A stretch of 64,000 nucleotides of DNA, from the IMG/VR virus record IMGVR_UViG_3300036770_003326, positions 25,530 to 89,529 of that record. One strand, 5' to 3'. The DNA is from a virus. The notes under the pieces are model-generated. The model was not told the origin of the DNA and did not search any database. It saw only the letters and a list, made by a program, of their open reading frames with translations. Position 1 is the first letter of the stretch; the number at the start of each line of letters is the position of its first letter. The position numbers and the translations under genes are program-made. Shown piece after piece: positions 8,323 to 18,051 of the stretch.

Positions 8323-9834
8323 TCATCTTTCAACCAAAAGTCGTAAGTCAACAACTTTAGTTGGGTCTTCAATCATCATTCCACCCCATTTTTGGAAATG
8401 TACTTCATAACCATCTACACGAGAAGCTACCATTTTAGGTGAACCTTTTCCTGCAGGAGAGAAAGGATCTCTCATACCTGGGATATAAGCCCAATTGTAT
8501 TCAGGAACTCCTTTTGGTTTAACTCGGTAAATACCTGCGTTATCTCCGTAGTCAAGAGCAAGGATTCTGTGAGATTCTACAATACCTTTTCCATCTGGGT
8601 GTCTTTGTGGAAAGTAAACATCATCATCAAAGAAATCTAGGATTTCTACCATGATAGTTACTCCGTTATACCACTCATAAACATTCCATTGTGGCTCCAT
8701 TAAACCTTTAGTGTTTTTACCACCTAAGTTTCCTGGATTAGTATTAGAAGTCAAGAATTTATCAGAGATAACTGTAAATTTACCTGAACCTGATTTAGCA
8801 TTGATTTGCTTAGAAATCTCGATAGCACCAAATTCACCTGTTAACAAGTGGATAGTACGTTTTCCACGCTCTAATTTACCAACACCCATATCCAACAATA
8901 ATTCTAAATGCCAATCAAGGTCATAAGTATTATAGTAGTGTACGTTAGAAGGAGCGATTTGCTCAAAGAAACCAGAACCAGATTCGATAGCATATTTAGT
9001 CTTATCATCTTTGTTCAAGTACTTGTGGTCAGCTGTCCAGTTTTTCTTACCGTATACAAGCATTCTTGCAAACATTTCTTCACATTGGTGATGAGCAACT
9101 AAATCTTGGTAGTTAATCCAAATAGACTCAGTTTGTCCTTTGTAATTAAATCCAAATTCTAATGGCTCGTTTTTACCTTTGTTAATAGTATTACCTGCTA
9201 CTTCATATTCCATTCTCATAGTTGCAGGACGGTTTTCCATTCTCCAAGGAGAAGTGAAATACGGCTTAGAACCTTGGTAAGAAAGAGTTGAAGGAGAAAG
9301 TGAATAATACTTAGACCAACGAGTACCGATAGCAAGCTCTTCAGATGGTACAGATTTAGTAGCATTGTCTGTTACTAATTCTACTTCGTATTTATAACGA
9401 GAACCAGCATCCATAGCTTTTTTAACTAATAGATGATAATCATCAACTTCTCCACGAAGAACGTTAGTTTCTTCAAATAGAGGTTCGTCAAAGATTAAGT
9501 AAAAACGCTCACCGTTAGCACCTACGTTAGCAGGGAAAGTACCTGCAGAAATAGTAAGGCCGTTGATTGTTTCAGCATCAACTAGAGGTAGGTTTTTGTC
9601 ATGTTGTCCTTGCAACATCCAGTTGTAGAAACCATTTTCTTGTTCTACTTCTTTAACAGGAAAACGATCTACGAATTCACGAAGTTTACCTTGTAGATTA
9701 GTTTTGTAGATTTGTTTAATCACATTGCTAATCAATTGTGGTTTTTGTTGGTACAATGAGTAAAAGTGATTATCAGTCACTAACCCGTTGTAATCTTTAG
9801 CTTCGTACTTTTGTAATGGAAGTAATTGAGCCAT
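8323..9834 (-). CDS. Major capsid protein, 503 aa
   Basis: Length, position after portal and scaffold-like genes, and the N-terminal pattern (MAQLLPLQKY, NHFYSLYQQKP, LREFVDRFPV) match major capsid proteins of crAss-like phages, which are HK97-fold shell proteins of about 490-510 residues. The middle region (about 140-260) carries a beta-rich segment that suits the protruding domain. Codon use is richer in C-ending codons than in neighbouring genes, as expected for a highly expressed gene. A strong hairpin follows immediately. The assignment rests on family resemblance and gene order. Confidence 0.85.
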   Translation of the reverse strand: MAQLLPLQKYEAKDYNGLVTDNHFYSLYQQKPQLISNVIKQIYKTNLQGKLREFVDRFPVKEVEQENGFYNWMLQGQHDKNLPLVDAETINGLTISAGTFPANVGANGERFYLIFDEPLFEETNVLRGEVDDYHLLVKKAMDAGSRYKYEVELVTDNATKSVPSEELAIGTRWSKYYSLSPSTLSYQGSKPYFTSPWRMENRPATMRMEYEVAGNTINKGKNEPLEFGFNYKGQTESIWINYQDLVAHHQCEEMFARMLVYGKKNWTADHKYLNKDDKTKYAIESGSGFFEQIAPSNVHYYNTYDLDWHLELLLDMGVGKLERGKRTIHLLTGEFGAIEISKQINAKSGSGKFTVISDKFLTSNTNPGNLGGKNTKGLMEPQWNVYEWYNGVTIMVEILDFFDDDVYFPQRHPDGKGIVESHRILALDYGDNAGIYRVKPKGVPEYNWAYIPGMRDPFSPAGKGSPKMVASRVDGYEVHFQKWGGMMIEDPTKVVDLRLLVER

Positions 9835-9873
9835 TGTTTTTTAATTTTTAAATTGTTAAACGGTATAAATTAA

Positions 9874-11031
9874 TTATTTTTTAAATGCATTTTCTAGCAT
9901 ATTTAAAATACTATCTGTTTTTTGAGAAGTCTCTACAGATGTATTTCTTCCTACGCCTCTTTGTTCTTCAGCTGCAATGATTTTATCTAAATCATTAATA
10001 GCTGCAGTTTTTGCGACAGTTTTAAGCTTGCTAATATCTGGCTTAAACTTGCCGTCTTTATCTAGATTAAATAAACCTAAAGTATCATAGTAGTTAATCA
10101 ACATTTCAAACTCTACAGGATTTCTTTGTTGCTTATACATTAAAGAGTTAAATTCTCTTCCTGTTTGTGGGTCTTTATAAACTGGATTTAAGATATTACT
10201 TTTTAGTTTATCTCTTGTCGGTTTATTAAGATTTAATCCATCTATGAAACTTTCTCTACTATCTATATGATTTATTAAATTTTCAAATGCTTTTTCTTGC
10301 GCTTTTATCTGTGCTTGAGTCTTTTCTTGTTTTACAGCCTTAGCTTGTTCAACATAACTATTAGCCTCTGCACGTAACTCAGGAATTGCTTTTAACGCTT
10401 TATCTTTTAACTTTCCTACTGATACAGCATCTTCTATAGCATCTATAGCATCTTGATCAGAAAAGTTTTTAGATTTTAATAAATCAAAATAAACTTGTTT
10501 CTGAAGATTTTCATCTTCTGATAAGGTTTGTTCATCTATACTATCAAAGAACTCTAATCGTTGAGCCATCATAATAGCTTGGTCAGTTTCGTCAAATGCA
10601 TCTTCGATTTCTAAGAATCTTTTCTTTGCAGCTGGCATGTTAGCTTTCCAAGCTTTTTCTGCAGATTGAAATTTATGTTTAACTGTTTTATCTACTAAAT
10701 CTTTTATAGTATCTAAATTTCCAGGTAACTTATCAAGTTCTTCTACTTGTGCTGCAGTTAAAATTCCTGCATCTAGAAGTTCTTTCATCAATCCTTTATA
10801 AATAGCTTCGTTTTTTGTAAGGTCTACATTTGGTTTTGTAGGTTCCGTACTAGGGTTTTGGTTAACTCCCTCACCTGTTTCCGTTGAAACAGGCTTAAAT
10901 ATTTCACCATCATCTTCTCCTTGACTAGGTGTTTTATCTTCAGATTCTTCATTGTTGGCTACTGCAGAATTTAATTCTTCAGGAGACATGATTTCTAAAC
11001 CCTCAAATAAGTTTTCATTCTCTGTATTCAT
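9874..11031 (-). CDS. Scaffold-like capsid assembly protein, 385 aa
   Basis: The first about 90 residues are acidic and disordered (Glu/Asp/Asn/Ser/Thr-rich). A long, highly helical, Lys/Glu/Ala/Gln-rich region follows, with predicted coiled coil around residues 200-260. It is encoded between portal and major capsid genes, the usual site for a scaffolding protein. The start shares the GACAGCAAAATG leader with the gene at 8229. There is no recognised protease motif. The scaffold role is inferred from position and composition. Confidence 0.65.
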   Translation of the reverse strand: MNTENENLFEGLEIMSPEELNSAVANNEESEDKTPSQGEDDGEIFKPVSTETGEGVNQNPSTEPTKPNVDLTKNEAIYKGLMKELLDAGILTAAQVEELDKLPGNLDTIKDLVDKTVKHKFQSAEKAWKANMPAAKKRFLEIEDAFDETDQAIMMAQRLEFFDSIDEQTLSEDENLQKQVYFDLLKSKNFSDQDAIDAIEDAVSVGKLKDKALKAIPELRAEANSYVEQAKAVKQEKTQAQIKAQEKAFENLINHIDSRESFIDGLNLNKPTRDKLKSNILNPVYKDPQTGREFNSLMYKQQRNPVEFEMLINYYDTLGLFNLDKDGKFKPDISKLKTVAKTAAINDLDKIIAAEEQRGVGRNTSVETSQKTDSILNMLENAFKK

Positions 11032-11118
11032 TTTGCTGTCGTTATTAAGTTACAATATTAAAATTTTTTTAATAAATTAAATTATTAATTTTTATAAATT
11101 CTCTATAATTCTATAGCT

Positions 11119-13563
11119 TTATCTTTTAGCTACAGGTCTGTTTTTCTGAATCTCTAATGCTTTAGCTTTTAATTCTTCGTTAGCTTTATTAGAACGTTCT
11201 GTCTCTGCCAGTTTATCTCTTTGTAAAGAAATATTTTCGTTTTTATAATTTTCTTCTACTTCAGTGCGTCTTAAATCTAACTCATCTGCAATGCCATTAC
11301 TATCTGAATCTAGTAAGCCAGATTCTGTGCGATAATTATTTCCTTCTTCTCTTAAAGCTGCTATAGCAATGTTTGCTTGTATTTGCTCACGTTTAACTGC
11401 TATTTCATCTTCATGTTTTTTCATTTCAAACTCTTGTTTCATCTTAGCTTGTTGATCAGCAAGTTGCGCAGCTTGTTGTTGTTGCTGTAATTGTTGTTGT
11501 TGCATTTGCTGATTCTCTTCTCTAATTTTTCTAGCAGAGTCTTCTAGTTTTCTAGCAATTTCTTGTACAGATTCTGATTGTGAAATAGTAATTAAATCTG
11601 CAATAGTTGCTTGGCCATTTTGAATAGCTGCTTGTGAAAGAGAACGCAAGTCGTTAAACAATTGCTGGTCAGCAGAAGAGTTAGAAAGATGTAAGTCATA
11701 TTCTGTAGAGCAGAACTCATCAAAGTGGGTAATTAATTGCTGCCCTAAATCGTCTAGTAAATACTGTCCTTTTTTAGGATTAGTCTTATAAGCAAACTTA
11801 CAGCATTCTAAGAATTTAGTAAGAACTCTTTTTCTAAAGTTATTATCTATAGCAAACCATTTTTCTGTAATATGAGATGTTTGTGCTACTTCTCTTTCTA
11901 CATTATTTACTGCTTCTCTATTTTGTATTTGTCCTTCGCGCGCGCCTGATACTCCTGCAAGTTTACCTAATGTGTTTTCTATATCTAACATTAAGTTAGT
12001 ATACATTGATATTTCATTAGGATCACCTACTTGTATTTGTTGTGCTGTTAAAGTATTAAAACTTCCTGCAGATTTACCTTGAGACGGTCCTTTAAGTATT
12101 TCATTAGTAGGGTCTAACCAAGCAAATTTGTTGATAGTCACATATCTCACCCATTCTTTTGGATCCCAGCCTGAAGGAACAAGTGATGCATTGAGTGCAG
12201 TAAAGGACCCCTTATATGTGGCTATTGCAAGTTCCCTTTTATAATAAGCAATATCATAAGAATACGCCAAGGGTTTCATAACATCCATAAGAGATTGGAC
12301 CTTATAATCATTAGTAGAATTAACAGAACCTACATATGGAGGGGTCCCTTTAGATTTATTAACTAAAGATTTACTTGCAAATGGTACAGGACGCATTACA
12401 GTGTAAATATGGTCGGCTATCTTTGTACCTTCCATCCACTCATTGACCCATATCCACCTAACTGTTTCCCCTAAAGTTTTATTAGGTTTGTAATCTTCTG
12501 GCACATAATCTTTTTGTTGATTGCCGTCTTCGTCTATATATGTTAATTCTCCTATTTTACGTCTTGATCTCCAACATACTTTTAAAACTCTTACGTTTCC
12601 ATAAGTATCAAAAGCTCCTGCAAAAGTTCTAACTCCCATCTCATTAGGATGGAAAATATTTAGAGCTCCTTGTTCGCCATAATAATCATATACTGATATA
12701 TCTCTATTAAGCCCTATTCCTCCGCCTGAACCCATAGAAGCATCTACTTTTCCTCTTTCTAGAAAATCTATATCTTCAGGTTTAAGAGTATCCCAATAAT
12801 CATCTATTACTTGTCCAATAGATTTATAACCGTATTCTACAATAATATCTGCGTCTTCAATAAACATTGAGTTTCCACCCATTGTATATAAATTCATAGG
12901 ATTTACTCGACGCATTACTGGATTGCCTCCAAGTACTCCACAGTACATTATTTCTTCGCCTCCAACAAGTAAATCTTCAAAAGTGCGAAGGAAAACAAAA
13001 TCAAAATCTCCTTCTTTATATTCTTTCTTTAGAATTTTATTAGCTACTATTTCTGCAACATCTTGAAATTCATAAGAATTAAATTTTTGTAATTTCTGTA
13101 ATCTCTCTTGTATTTCCTGCTCGCTAACAGAAGTGCCCATAACTATCTGAGCCATTTCTGATTTAATACTTTGCATTATTTGCTGTTCTTTGCGAGATAT
13201 ACCATCAGGATCATTAGAGGAAATATAAGCTCTGAACTCTTTACGTCTCTTAGCATATTCTCCTAGTAATAAATTTACTTTAGAGTTTTCTATGCCGACA
13301 TGTTGGAAACTAGCAGGTAAAGATTCTAAATCTAGATTATCAGGATTAATAAATTTTTCAAAATCTTTAGAGCTTATAATATTAGCTCGTAGATTATAAT
13401 TAACCTTTTTGTTTTTAAAATTAGAGCGAAGATTTACATCAGAGGTAAGCAAATGCTCTGCAAAGTCTATGTTTTTCTTATACCAGTGGTCAGTTTTTTC
13501 AGAGTCTGATAGTTTTTGTCTAGGGAAACTTATATATCCTTGAATCTTTACAGGCTGGCTCAT
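11119..13563 (-). CDS. Portal protein, 814 aa
   Basis: A large helical protein immediately downstream of the terminase gene, with the crAss-type portal N-terminus (MSQPVKIQGYISFPRQKL) and a conserved central region (ENTLGKLAGVSGAREGQIQ near residue 540). The C-terminal about 130 residues form a Gln-rich, charged coiled coil (QQQQLQQQQQ), suited to the portal barrel or tail-facing extension. It would form the dodecameric DNA gate at the capsid vertex and dock the terminase. Gene order terminase-portal-scaffold-capsid supports the call. Confidence 0.85.
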   Translation of the reverse strand: MSQPVKIQGYISFPRQKLSDSEKTDHWYKKNIDFAEHLLTSDVNLRSNFKNKKVNYNLRANIISSKDFEKFINPDNLDLESLPASFQHVGIENSKVNLLLGEYAKRRKEFRAYISSNDPDGISRKEQQIMQSIKSEMAQIVMGTSVSEQEIQERLQKLQKFNSYEFQDVAEIVANKILKKEYKEGDFDFVFLRTFEDLLVGGEEIMYCGVLGGNPVMRRVNPMNLYTMGGNSMFIEDADIIVEYGYKSIGQVIDDYWDTLKPEDIDFLERGKVDASMGSGGGIGLNRDISVYDYYGEQGALNIFHPNEMGVRTFAGAFDTYGNVRVLKVCWRSRRKIGELTYIDEDGNQQKDYVPEDYKPNKTLGETVRWIWVNEWMEGTKIADHIYTVMRPVPFASKSLVNKSKGTPPYVGSVNSTNDYKVQSLMDVMKPLAYSYDIAYYKRELAIATYKGSFTALNASLVPSGWDPKEWVRYVTINKFAWLDPTNEILKGPSQGKSAGSFNTLTAQQIQVGDPNEISMYTNLMLDIENTLGKLAGVSGAREGQIQNREAVNNVEREVAQTSHITEKWFAIDNNFRKRVLTKFLECCKFAYKTNPKKGQYLLDDLGQQLITHFDEFCSTEYDLHLSNSSADQQLFNDLRSLSQAAIQNGQATIADLITISQSESVQEIARKLEDSARKIREENQQMQQQQLQQQQQAAQLADQQAKMKQEFEMKKHEDEIAVKREQIQANIAIAALREEGNNYRTESGLLDSDSNGIADELDLRRTEVEENYKNENISLQRDKLAETERSNKANEELKAKALEIQKNRPVAKR

Positions 13564-13589
13564 AATAAATATTTATTTAAAAAACAAAT

Positions 13590-15761
13590 CTATGAATAAA
13601 AATTAGAATCTAAAGTATTTGGTACTCTCTTTTTTAAAACTCCCATTTCTTCAAAATAAGGGTTATCTAAAAATGTTTTTATTTTAGTTACTTCTTGTGT
13701 TATTTGTTTATACATAGTAGAGTCTAGCCATAACAGCATAATTAGCGCACTAACCCTATCAAAGTTTCCATCAGGATTCCACATAATTAATTCTGTTAAT
13801 AAAGCAGGAGAATAAATAGTTTCATAAACTCTTAGCTCTGAATTCAAAGATATTTTTTCTTGTAACCAGGATTTTACCATATTTCTTCCTTCTGCATTAA
13901 CTGCATTAGAAGCGTTAATACCTTTAGCTGTATTAGTTCCAGATTTATAAGTATCAGAAGATCTTAGCTGATAAGGCGTTTCTGCTAATAAATAAGTACA
14001 CTTGTTTTGATCAAAGTAATTATATAAACCAATAAGGTTTTTCTCATACATACCTATGGCGTTGTAGTATAATAACAATTTTCTACATATCTCATAAAAA
14101 TCTTTAGCTTCAGAGGTTCTTCCTGTATATTCAGCAACTAACTGTCTAGTTAGTCTATTCATTATAAATATACTAGGCAGTGAGTCAGTAGTAGATTTGT
14201 CCTTATCTACGACGTCGATTCCAGCTATGTAAACTCCTTTAGGAATTACTCCTTCAGGATTTTTTTGAGGCTTAACCCATATTTCTATACAGCCTTGCTT
14301 CTCATCATTTTTATTTAATGGAAATTTCCTTATAGGTCTCAAATCTTGTATAGTAACAAAATCTAATGTATTATCTTGATTAAATACTAAATGCCCTTTA
14401 AAAGAAGCATCTGTGTATTTTACATATTTTCCTCCTTCTACTTCAGCTAGTTGTTCTTTTAATTGTAGAGTAGGAAAGAATGCACCTTCAAGAACTAGAA
14501 AAGCTTCTGAAGGAACCATAGGACCGTTAATAATTTCTGTCTGGTATACAGTAGGATCTGGTGATTTTTTAGCTTCTTGTCGTTTATTTTCTATAAACAT
14601 TTTTGCTAATATCTCATCTGTGTCTTTATTTACCCCTGTTTTAAATTCATTAAGAGTTTTAGAATACGGCACAAAATATCCTATCTTGCCTCTATGCTCA
14701 AATATATCTTCAAACTCTATGCAGTTATAATCTTGTGGATTTCTGAAAATACTTTCTGCATATAAAGCTGCTCTACCCGATACTAGTCCGCCTGTTCCTA
14801 GGGCCCATATAACCAAACTTTTCTTTGCTTTAGATGCTTGAGTGGCTTCAATGGCTCCCCATGATTCTTTTATATTATACATGAAGCCAACTTCATCAAG
14901 TGCAACTAAGTTAGGTCTAGTACCGTTAGCTGCTAGTGGATTATCTTTAAAAGTTCTATGTCTTACTACAGATCCTGATTTACTAGTAGCCTCTCTGTTA
15001 GGCGCAAGAGTTCCTGAATAATTAATCATTAATGGAGATGGATAATATTCTTCTCCTAACTGATAAGCTCCTGCAAGTAATTCTAAAGCAGTAGTAGATT
15101 TTTTTAATAACGGTATAGTGTATTTAGTATCAATTGCTCCTACAACAGTATCTGATGCTAAGTATTGTTTTAATTTACGTCTTTCTAAATAATCATCATA
15201 ATCTGTGGCTCCGTCAAATAAAAAATTATGATTAATAATAGCAGAGGTAGAGTAACTCTTACCTGATCCCCTAGCTTGAATACTCATAAAATGTTTAGCA
15301 GAGTTTTTATATAAAGGTTTGCCTAATGATTTACCGTGGTTTTTGCGTAGATACTCTCTAGCAGGTATGTAAGTAAACTTTTTTAAATCATCTTCTGTGA
15401 TACGTTTAAGTTTTAAACTTAATTCTTTTTCAGGTCCGTATTTTCTATCACAAGTATATTGTTTATCTAGTTCAAATCCTGAAAAGCCTCGACACTCTTC
15501 ATATAATAAAAACAATTCCCAATCTATGTCTCGCAAAAATGGCAAGCCAAAAGCTTGTGCAACTGACGAATCATCTTCAAACTGTATATTATGAAAATTA
15601 GTATAGTAATATAGCGGCCCTGGCATCCATTTTCCTGAAGACCAGTAGCCTTCTATACACTTTCGTTTTTCTTCTTTCCAAAAATTTACTCTTTCATAGT
15701 GCTCTAATACAGGATGAAAGTTAGGAATAGAAGTTAATTTAAAATTAGCGTTATTAACCAT
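13590..15761 (-). CDS. terL: Terminase large subunit, 723 aa
   Basis: This is the DNA-packaging ATPase and nuclease. Walker A is QARGSGKSYS (residues about 162-171), Walker B is LVALDEVGFM (about 290-299), and the RNase H-fold nuclease begins at GIDVVDKDKS (about residue 510), where the first aspartate would bind metal. Length is in the range for crAss-like terminases. It lies directly upstream of the portal gene and overlaps the stop of the small Cys-rich gene by eight bases. No small terminase is recognised nearby, although one of the short upstream genes could fill that role. Confidence 0.92.
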   Translation of the reverse strand: MVNNANFKLTSIPNFHPVLEHYERVNFWKEEKRKCIEGYWSSGKWMPGPLYYYTNFHNIQFEDDSSVAQAFGLPFLRDIDWELFLLYEECRGFSGFELDKQYTCDRKYGPEKELSLKLKRITEDDLKKFTYIPAREYLRKNHGKSLGKPLYKNSAKHFMSIQARGSGKSYSTSAIINHNFLFDGATDYDDYLERRKLKQYLASDTVVGAIDTKYTIPLLKKSTTALELLAGAYQLGEEYYPSPLMINYSGTLAPNREATSKSGSVVRHRTFKDNPLAANGTRPNLVALDEVGFMYNIKESWGAIEATQASKAKKSLVIWALGTGGLVSGRAALYAESIFRNPQDYNCIEFEDIFEHRGKIGYFVPYSKTLNEFKTGVNKDTDEILAKMFIENKRQEAKKSPDPTVYQTEIINGPMVPSEAFLVLEGAFFPTLQLKEQLAEVEGGKYVKYTDASFKGHLVFNQDNTLDFVTIQDLRPIRKFPLNKNDEKQGCIEIWVKPQKNPEGVIPKGVYIAGIDVVDKDKSTTDSLPSIFIMNRLTRQLVAEYTGRTSEAKDFYEICRKLLLYYNAIGMYEKNLIGLYNYFDQNKCTYLLAETPYQLRSSDTYKSGTNTAKGINASNAVNAEGRNMVKSWLQEKISLNSELRVYETIYSPALLTELIMWNPDGNFDRVSALIMLLWLDSTMYKQITQEVTKIKTFLDNPYFEEMGVLKKRVPNTLDSNFYS

Positions 15762-16005
15762 TTTTTATACTAGGCCATTTATTTATTGGACATGAGGAAC
15801 TTAGTGATTTGGTTTTAAAACTTAAAGAACATCCACAGATTTTACAACAAGTACTAACTAATGCTACACAATTTGTAGAATAATTACTACAAGCTTTGCA
15901 TATCTTTAATCTATCTGCTGCAATAGAATCTACATAAGAGTTTTTAACTAGACTATTCTTAATGCCTTCAAGAATCTTTTCTTTATTTTTCCAAATACTA
16001 TCCAT
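15754..16005 (-). CDS. Zinc-ribbon-like small protein, 83 aa
   Basis: The second half holds two knuckles, CKAC and CKICGC, with further cysteines between (STNC, STCC), so one or two zinc sites are likely. The first 35 residues are helical and basic. It overlaps terL by eight bases and abuts the upstream gene, so it is co-translated with packaging genes. A DNA- or terminase-binding helper is possible but unproven. Confidence 0.6.
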   Translation of the reverse strand: MDSIWKNKEKILEGIKNSLVKNSYVDSIAADRLKICKACSNYSTNCVALVSTCCKICGCSLSFKTKSLSSSCPINKWPSIKNG

Positions 16006-16526
16006 TATATTTCTCCTGATTCAGTTAAAGAATTTATATGTTTACCTTTTTTAGTTACTTTTTCTTCTTCGTAATCTTTTTTGATTTTTTTATAATCTTC
16101 AAATAATTTAGGTGTGTTACTTAACATTTTATCTAGTTTTACTAACTCATCTGTGTCTTTAGCTTGTATAGCTTGTTTATAAAGTAACTTAATAGATTCA
16201 TCACGCATTGTAATTATTTCTCCCCAAGTAACTAATGCTCTTTCTGCGTCAGTTAGAACAGAGTTTTTATAAATATCTATTATATTTTTTATACTAGCAA
16301 ATTTAAATTTAGGATCTTTAATAAAATCTCTTGTAAGTATATCTAGTTTATCAGGTATATTATAAAACCTAGACTCAGGATTATATGCAAAATATACTGC
16401 CCAAAGTATTTTAGAACTGTATTGTTTGTCCTTACTAGTATCTTTAGTATAATAATCTTTAAACTCTGTAATTAATAAATACTCAGGATGTACTTCCCAA
16501 AAGTTTTTATCATATAGATTTTTCAT
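16005..16526 (-). CDS. Hypothetical protein, 173 aa
   Basis: A helical, charged protein ending in a Lys/Glu-rich coil (residues about 140-165). Placement just upstream of terL, end-to-start overlap with the zinc-ribbon gene and helical composition would suit a small-terminase-like factor, but no helix-turn-helix is evident. Family not recognised. Confidence 0.5.
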   Translation of the reverse strand: MKNLYDKNFWEVHPEYLLITEFKDYYTKDTSKDKQYSSKILWAVYFAYNPESRFYNIPDKLDILTRDFIKDPKFKFASIKNIIDIYKNSVLTDAERALVTWGEIITMRDESIKLLYKQAIQAKDTDELVKLDKMLSNTPKLFEDYKKIKKDYEEEKVTKKGKHINSLTESGEI

Positions 16527-16728
16527 AATGTTTTAATTTATCCCAAACTTCTTCAAAACTTAATGTGCATAAATACTGGGTTCCGTTAGTATGTATAAAG
16601 CATTGATTATTATATGCAGGGGATAGTGCATATATCTTATAAAAAGTAATAAATTCAGGATCATGATTTTCGTTTACTTTAATGGGCAGTGTGATATTCA
16701 TTTGTCTATGTTTTTCTTTGTTAAACAA
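16510..16728 (-). CDS. Hypothetical protein, 72 aa
   Basis: A small protein rich in aromatic residues, starting MFNKEKHRQMNITLPIKV; an internal Met at residue 10 is a possible alternative start. It overlaps both neighbours (16 and 31 bases), which suggests translational coupling. No motif recognised. Confidence 0.45.
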   Translation of the reverse strand: MFNKEKHRQMNITLPIKVNENHDPEFITFYKIYALSPAYNNQCFIHTNGTQYLCTLSFEEVWDKLKHYEKSI

Positions 16729-16952
16729 TAATTAGCGTGACGTATTTTGCGTTGATTAGGAATAAACTTGCCAAAATTATCTATATGTATAGTTCTAAAT
16801 TTTTCTGGATTAAATAAGTTTCCTTCTTTTTTATCACTAGATATTTCTTCTTGTATAAAAGTATTAAATAATCTAAATACTTCTTCTGCTTGAGCAATAG
16901 TTAAGCTATGTTTTCTAGCTAAAGAAATTAATATATCTCTTTGATTATTCAT
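16698..16952 (-). CDS. HU/IHF-like DNA-bending protein, 84 aa
   Basis: The length and layout match HU/IHF subunits. An N-terminal helical pair (residues about 5-40, SLTIAQAEEVFRLFNTF) is followed by a beta region with the IDNFGKF signature (about residue 57) and a basic arm (RKIRHANY). HU-family proteins bend DNA as dimers and help in replication, packaging or transcription. crAss-like genomes commonly encode IHF-like subunits beside the packaging genes, which agrees with this location. The arm is shorter than in bacterial HU, so it is a divergent member. Confidence 0.65.
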   Translation of the reverse strand: MNNQRDILISLARKHSLTIAQAEEVFRLFNTFIQEEISSDKKEGNLFNPEKFRTIHIDNFGKFIPNQRKIRHANYCLTKKNIDK

Positions 16953-17505
16953 CAGGTAAGTTTATTTCTATATCAAATTCTTCTTCCTCAAGTATAGGAG
17001 CCTTAGATGCATCGTGTTTATACTCTACAGGAGGTTCTGGAATAGTAGTAGTAGTATTTAAATATTCTTGCGGTTCTTGTGGTTCTTGCGGTTCTGAAAT
17101 AACAGTACTCACAACACTAGGCTTACTAGTCATAACTAGATTAACTTCTATTTTAAATCCATCTGAATCAGGTAAATAACATAATTCAGGATGTAAAAAA
17201 TTATTGTCGTCCAGTAATGGCTTATTAAATAATAGTTTCTTTTTTAATCTAGATATAATAACATTAAATTGTTTCTCTTCTATCTTAACCAACTCTCTTA
17301 TTTCTTTTCTCATATCTTTAGATAAAATAAACTTAGCGCGCTTTTCTAACGGCAGTGCTGAGTATTCATTATTTAATCTAATAATCTCTGCTAATACATC
17401 TCTCTCTTGTGGAGTTATGTTTAACATGAAATTCATAAAAGCAAGAATTTGTCTATATATCTTACTCTGGTTGGTCGGAAGTGAAATTACTTTGCGCTGT
17501 CTCAT
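16945..17505 (-). CDS. Hypothetical protein with acidic, Pro-rich tail, 186 aa
   Basis: Residues 1-115 are helical and basic and begin MRQRKVISLPTNQSK. Residues about 130-186 form a Pro/Glu/Gln-rich disordered tail with a PQEPQEPQE repeat and a strongly acidic end. The bipartite layout suggests a nucleic-acid-binding core with a protein-interaction tail. The region around residues 30-100 may be a winged-helix or replication-regulator fold, but this is not certain. Overlaps neighbours at both ends. Confidence 0.5.
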   Translation of the reverse strand: MRQRKVISLPTNQSKIYRQILAFMNFMLNITPQERDVLAEIIRLNNEYSALPLEKRAKFILSKDMRKEIRELVKIEEKQFNVIISRLKKKLLFNKPLLDDNNFLHPELCYLPDSDGFKIEVNLVMTSKPSVVSTVISEPQEPQEPQEYLNTTTTIPEPPVEYKHDASKAPILEEEEFDIEINLPDE

Positions 17506-17875
17506 GTATAATTTCTTTTTGCATTTCTTTATCTGTATTTAGAATCTTAGCTACCTCATAATAAGTAAGTAATGATGTTTGTGTTAAGCTAGCTATAACT
17601 TCTATTAACACATGGTACTCCATATGTTTTGCGTCTATGTTGTTAGGCCTAGGAAATTTAAACTGTTGTACAGTGTGTTCACCGTAGCCTAGTTCCTTAA
17701 CTATAATATCAAAATGCCAAGCTTTAAATTCAGGGTTATTTTCACTAGCTGGTACGTCTACTGGGTAAGACTTGTAAGTAAAACTAATTCCGCTGCCCAT
17801 AGATTTTTCTGTAGCTAACATAAAGCTAGTGGCTATTATCTCTTTTAATACATTAACTCTTTCTGTTGTTGTCAT
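17462..17875 (-). CDS. Hypothetical protein, 137 aa
   Basis: A mixed alpha/beta protein (MTTTERVNVLKEI) with a central aromatic beta region and a helical C-terminus; no catalytic motif is visible. Overlaps the next gene by 44 bases, typical of a compact early operon. Confidence 0.45.
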   Translation of the reverse strand: MTTTERVNVLKEIIATSFMLATEKSMGSGISFTYKSYPVDVPASENNPEFKAWHFDIIVKELGYGEHTVQQFKFPRPNNIDAKHMEYHVLIEVIASLTQTSLLTYYEVAKILNTDKEMQKEIIHETAQSNFTSDQPE

Positions 17876-18050
17876 TTTGTGTTATTTTAAACTTTAATAT
17901 AAATACTAATTTATTTTTTGCACTAACCTCATAAGACGTAGTAAGAACCTTACTGTGCTGTCTGCAGTAAGGCTCAAACCTTGTCTTGACTATCTCTTCT
18001 CTAGTAAATAATTCTTCTAGTTCTGTTGATATAAATTCTCCAATAATCAC
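17853..18050 (-). CDS. Hypothetical protein, 65 aa
   Basis: A short, basic, mixed protein in the compact early operon, with its end overlapping the next gene by 23 bases. No motif or membrane segment is visible. Translation is supported only by operon spacing. Confidence 0.4.
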   Translation of the reverse strand: MIIGEFISTELEELFTREEIVKTRFEPYCRQHSKVLTTSYEVSAKNKLVFILKFKITQNDNNRKS

Positions 18051-18051
18051 C

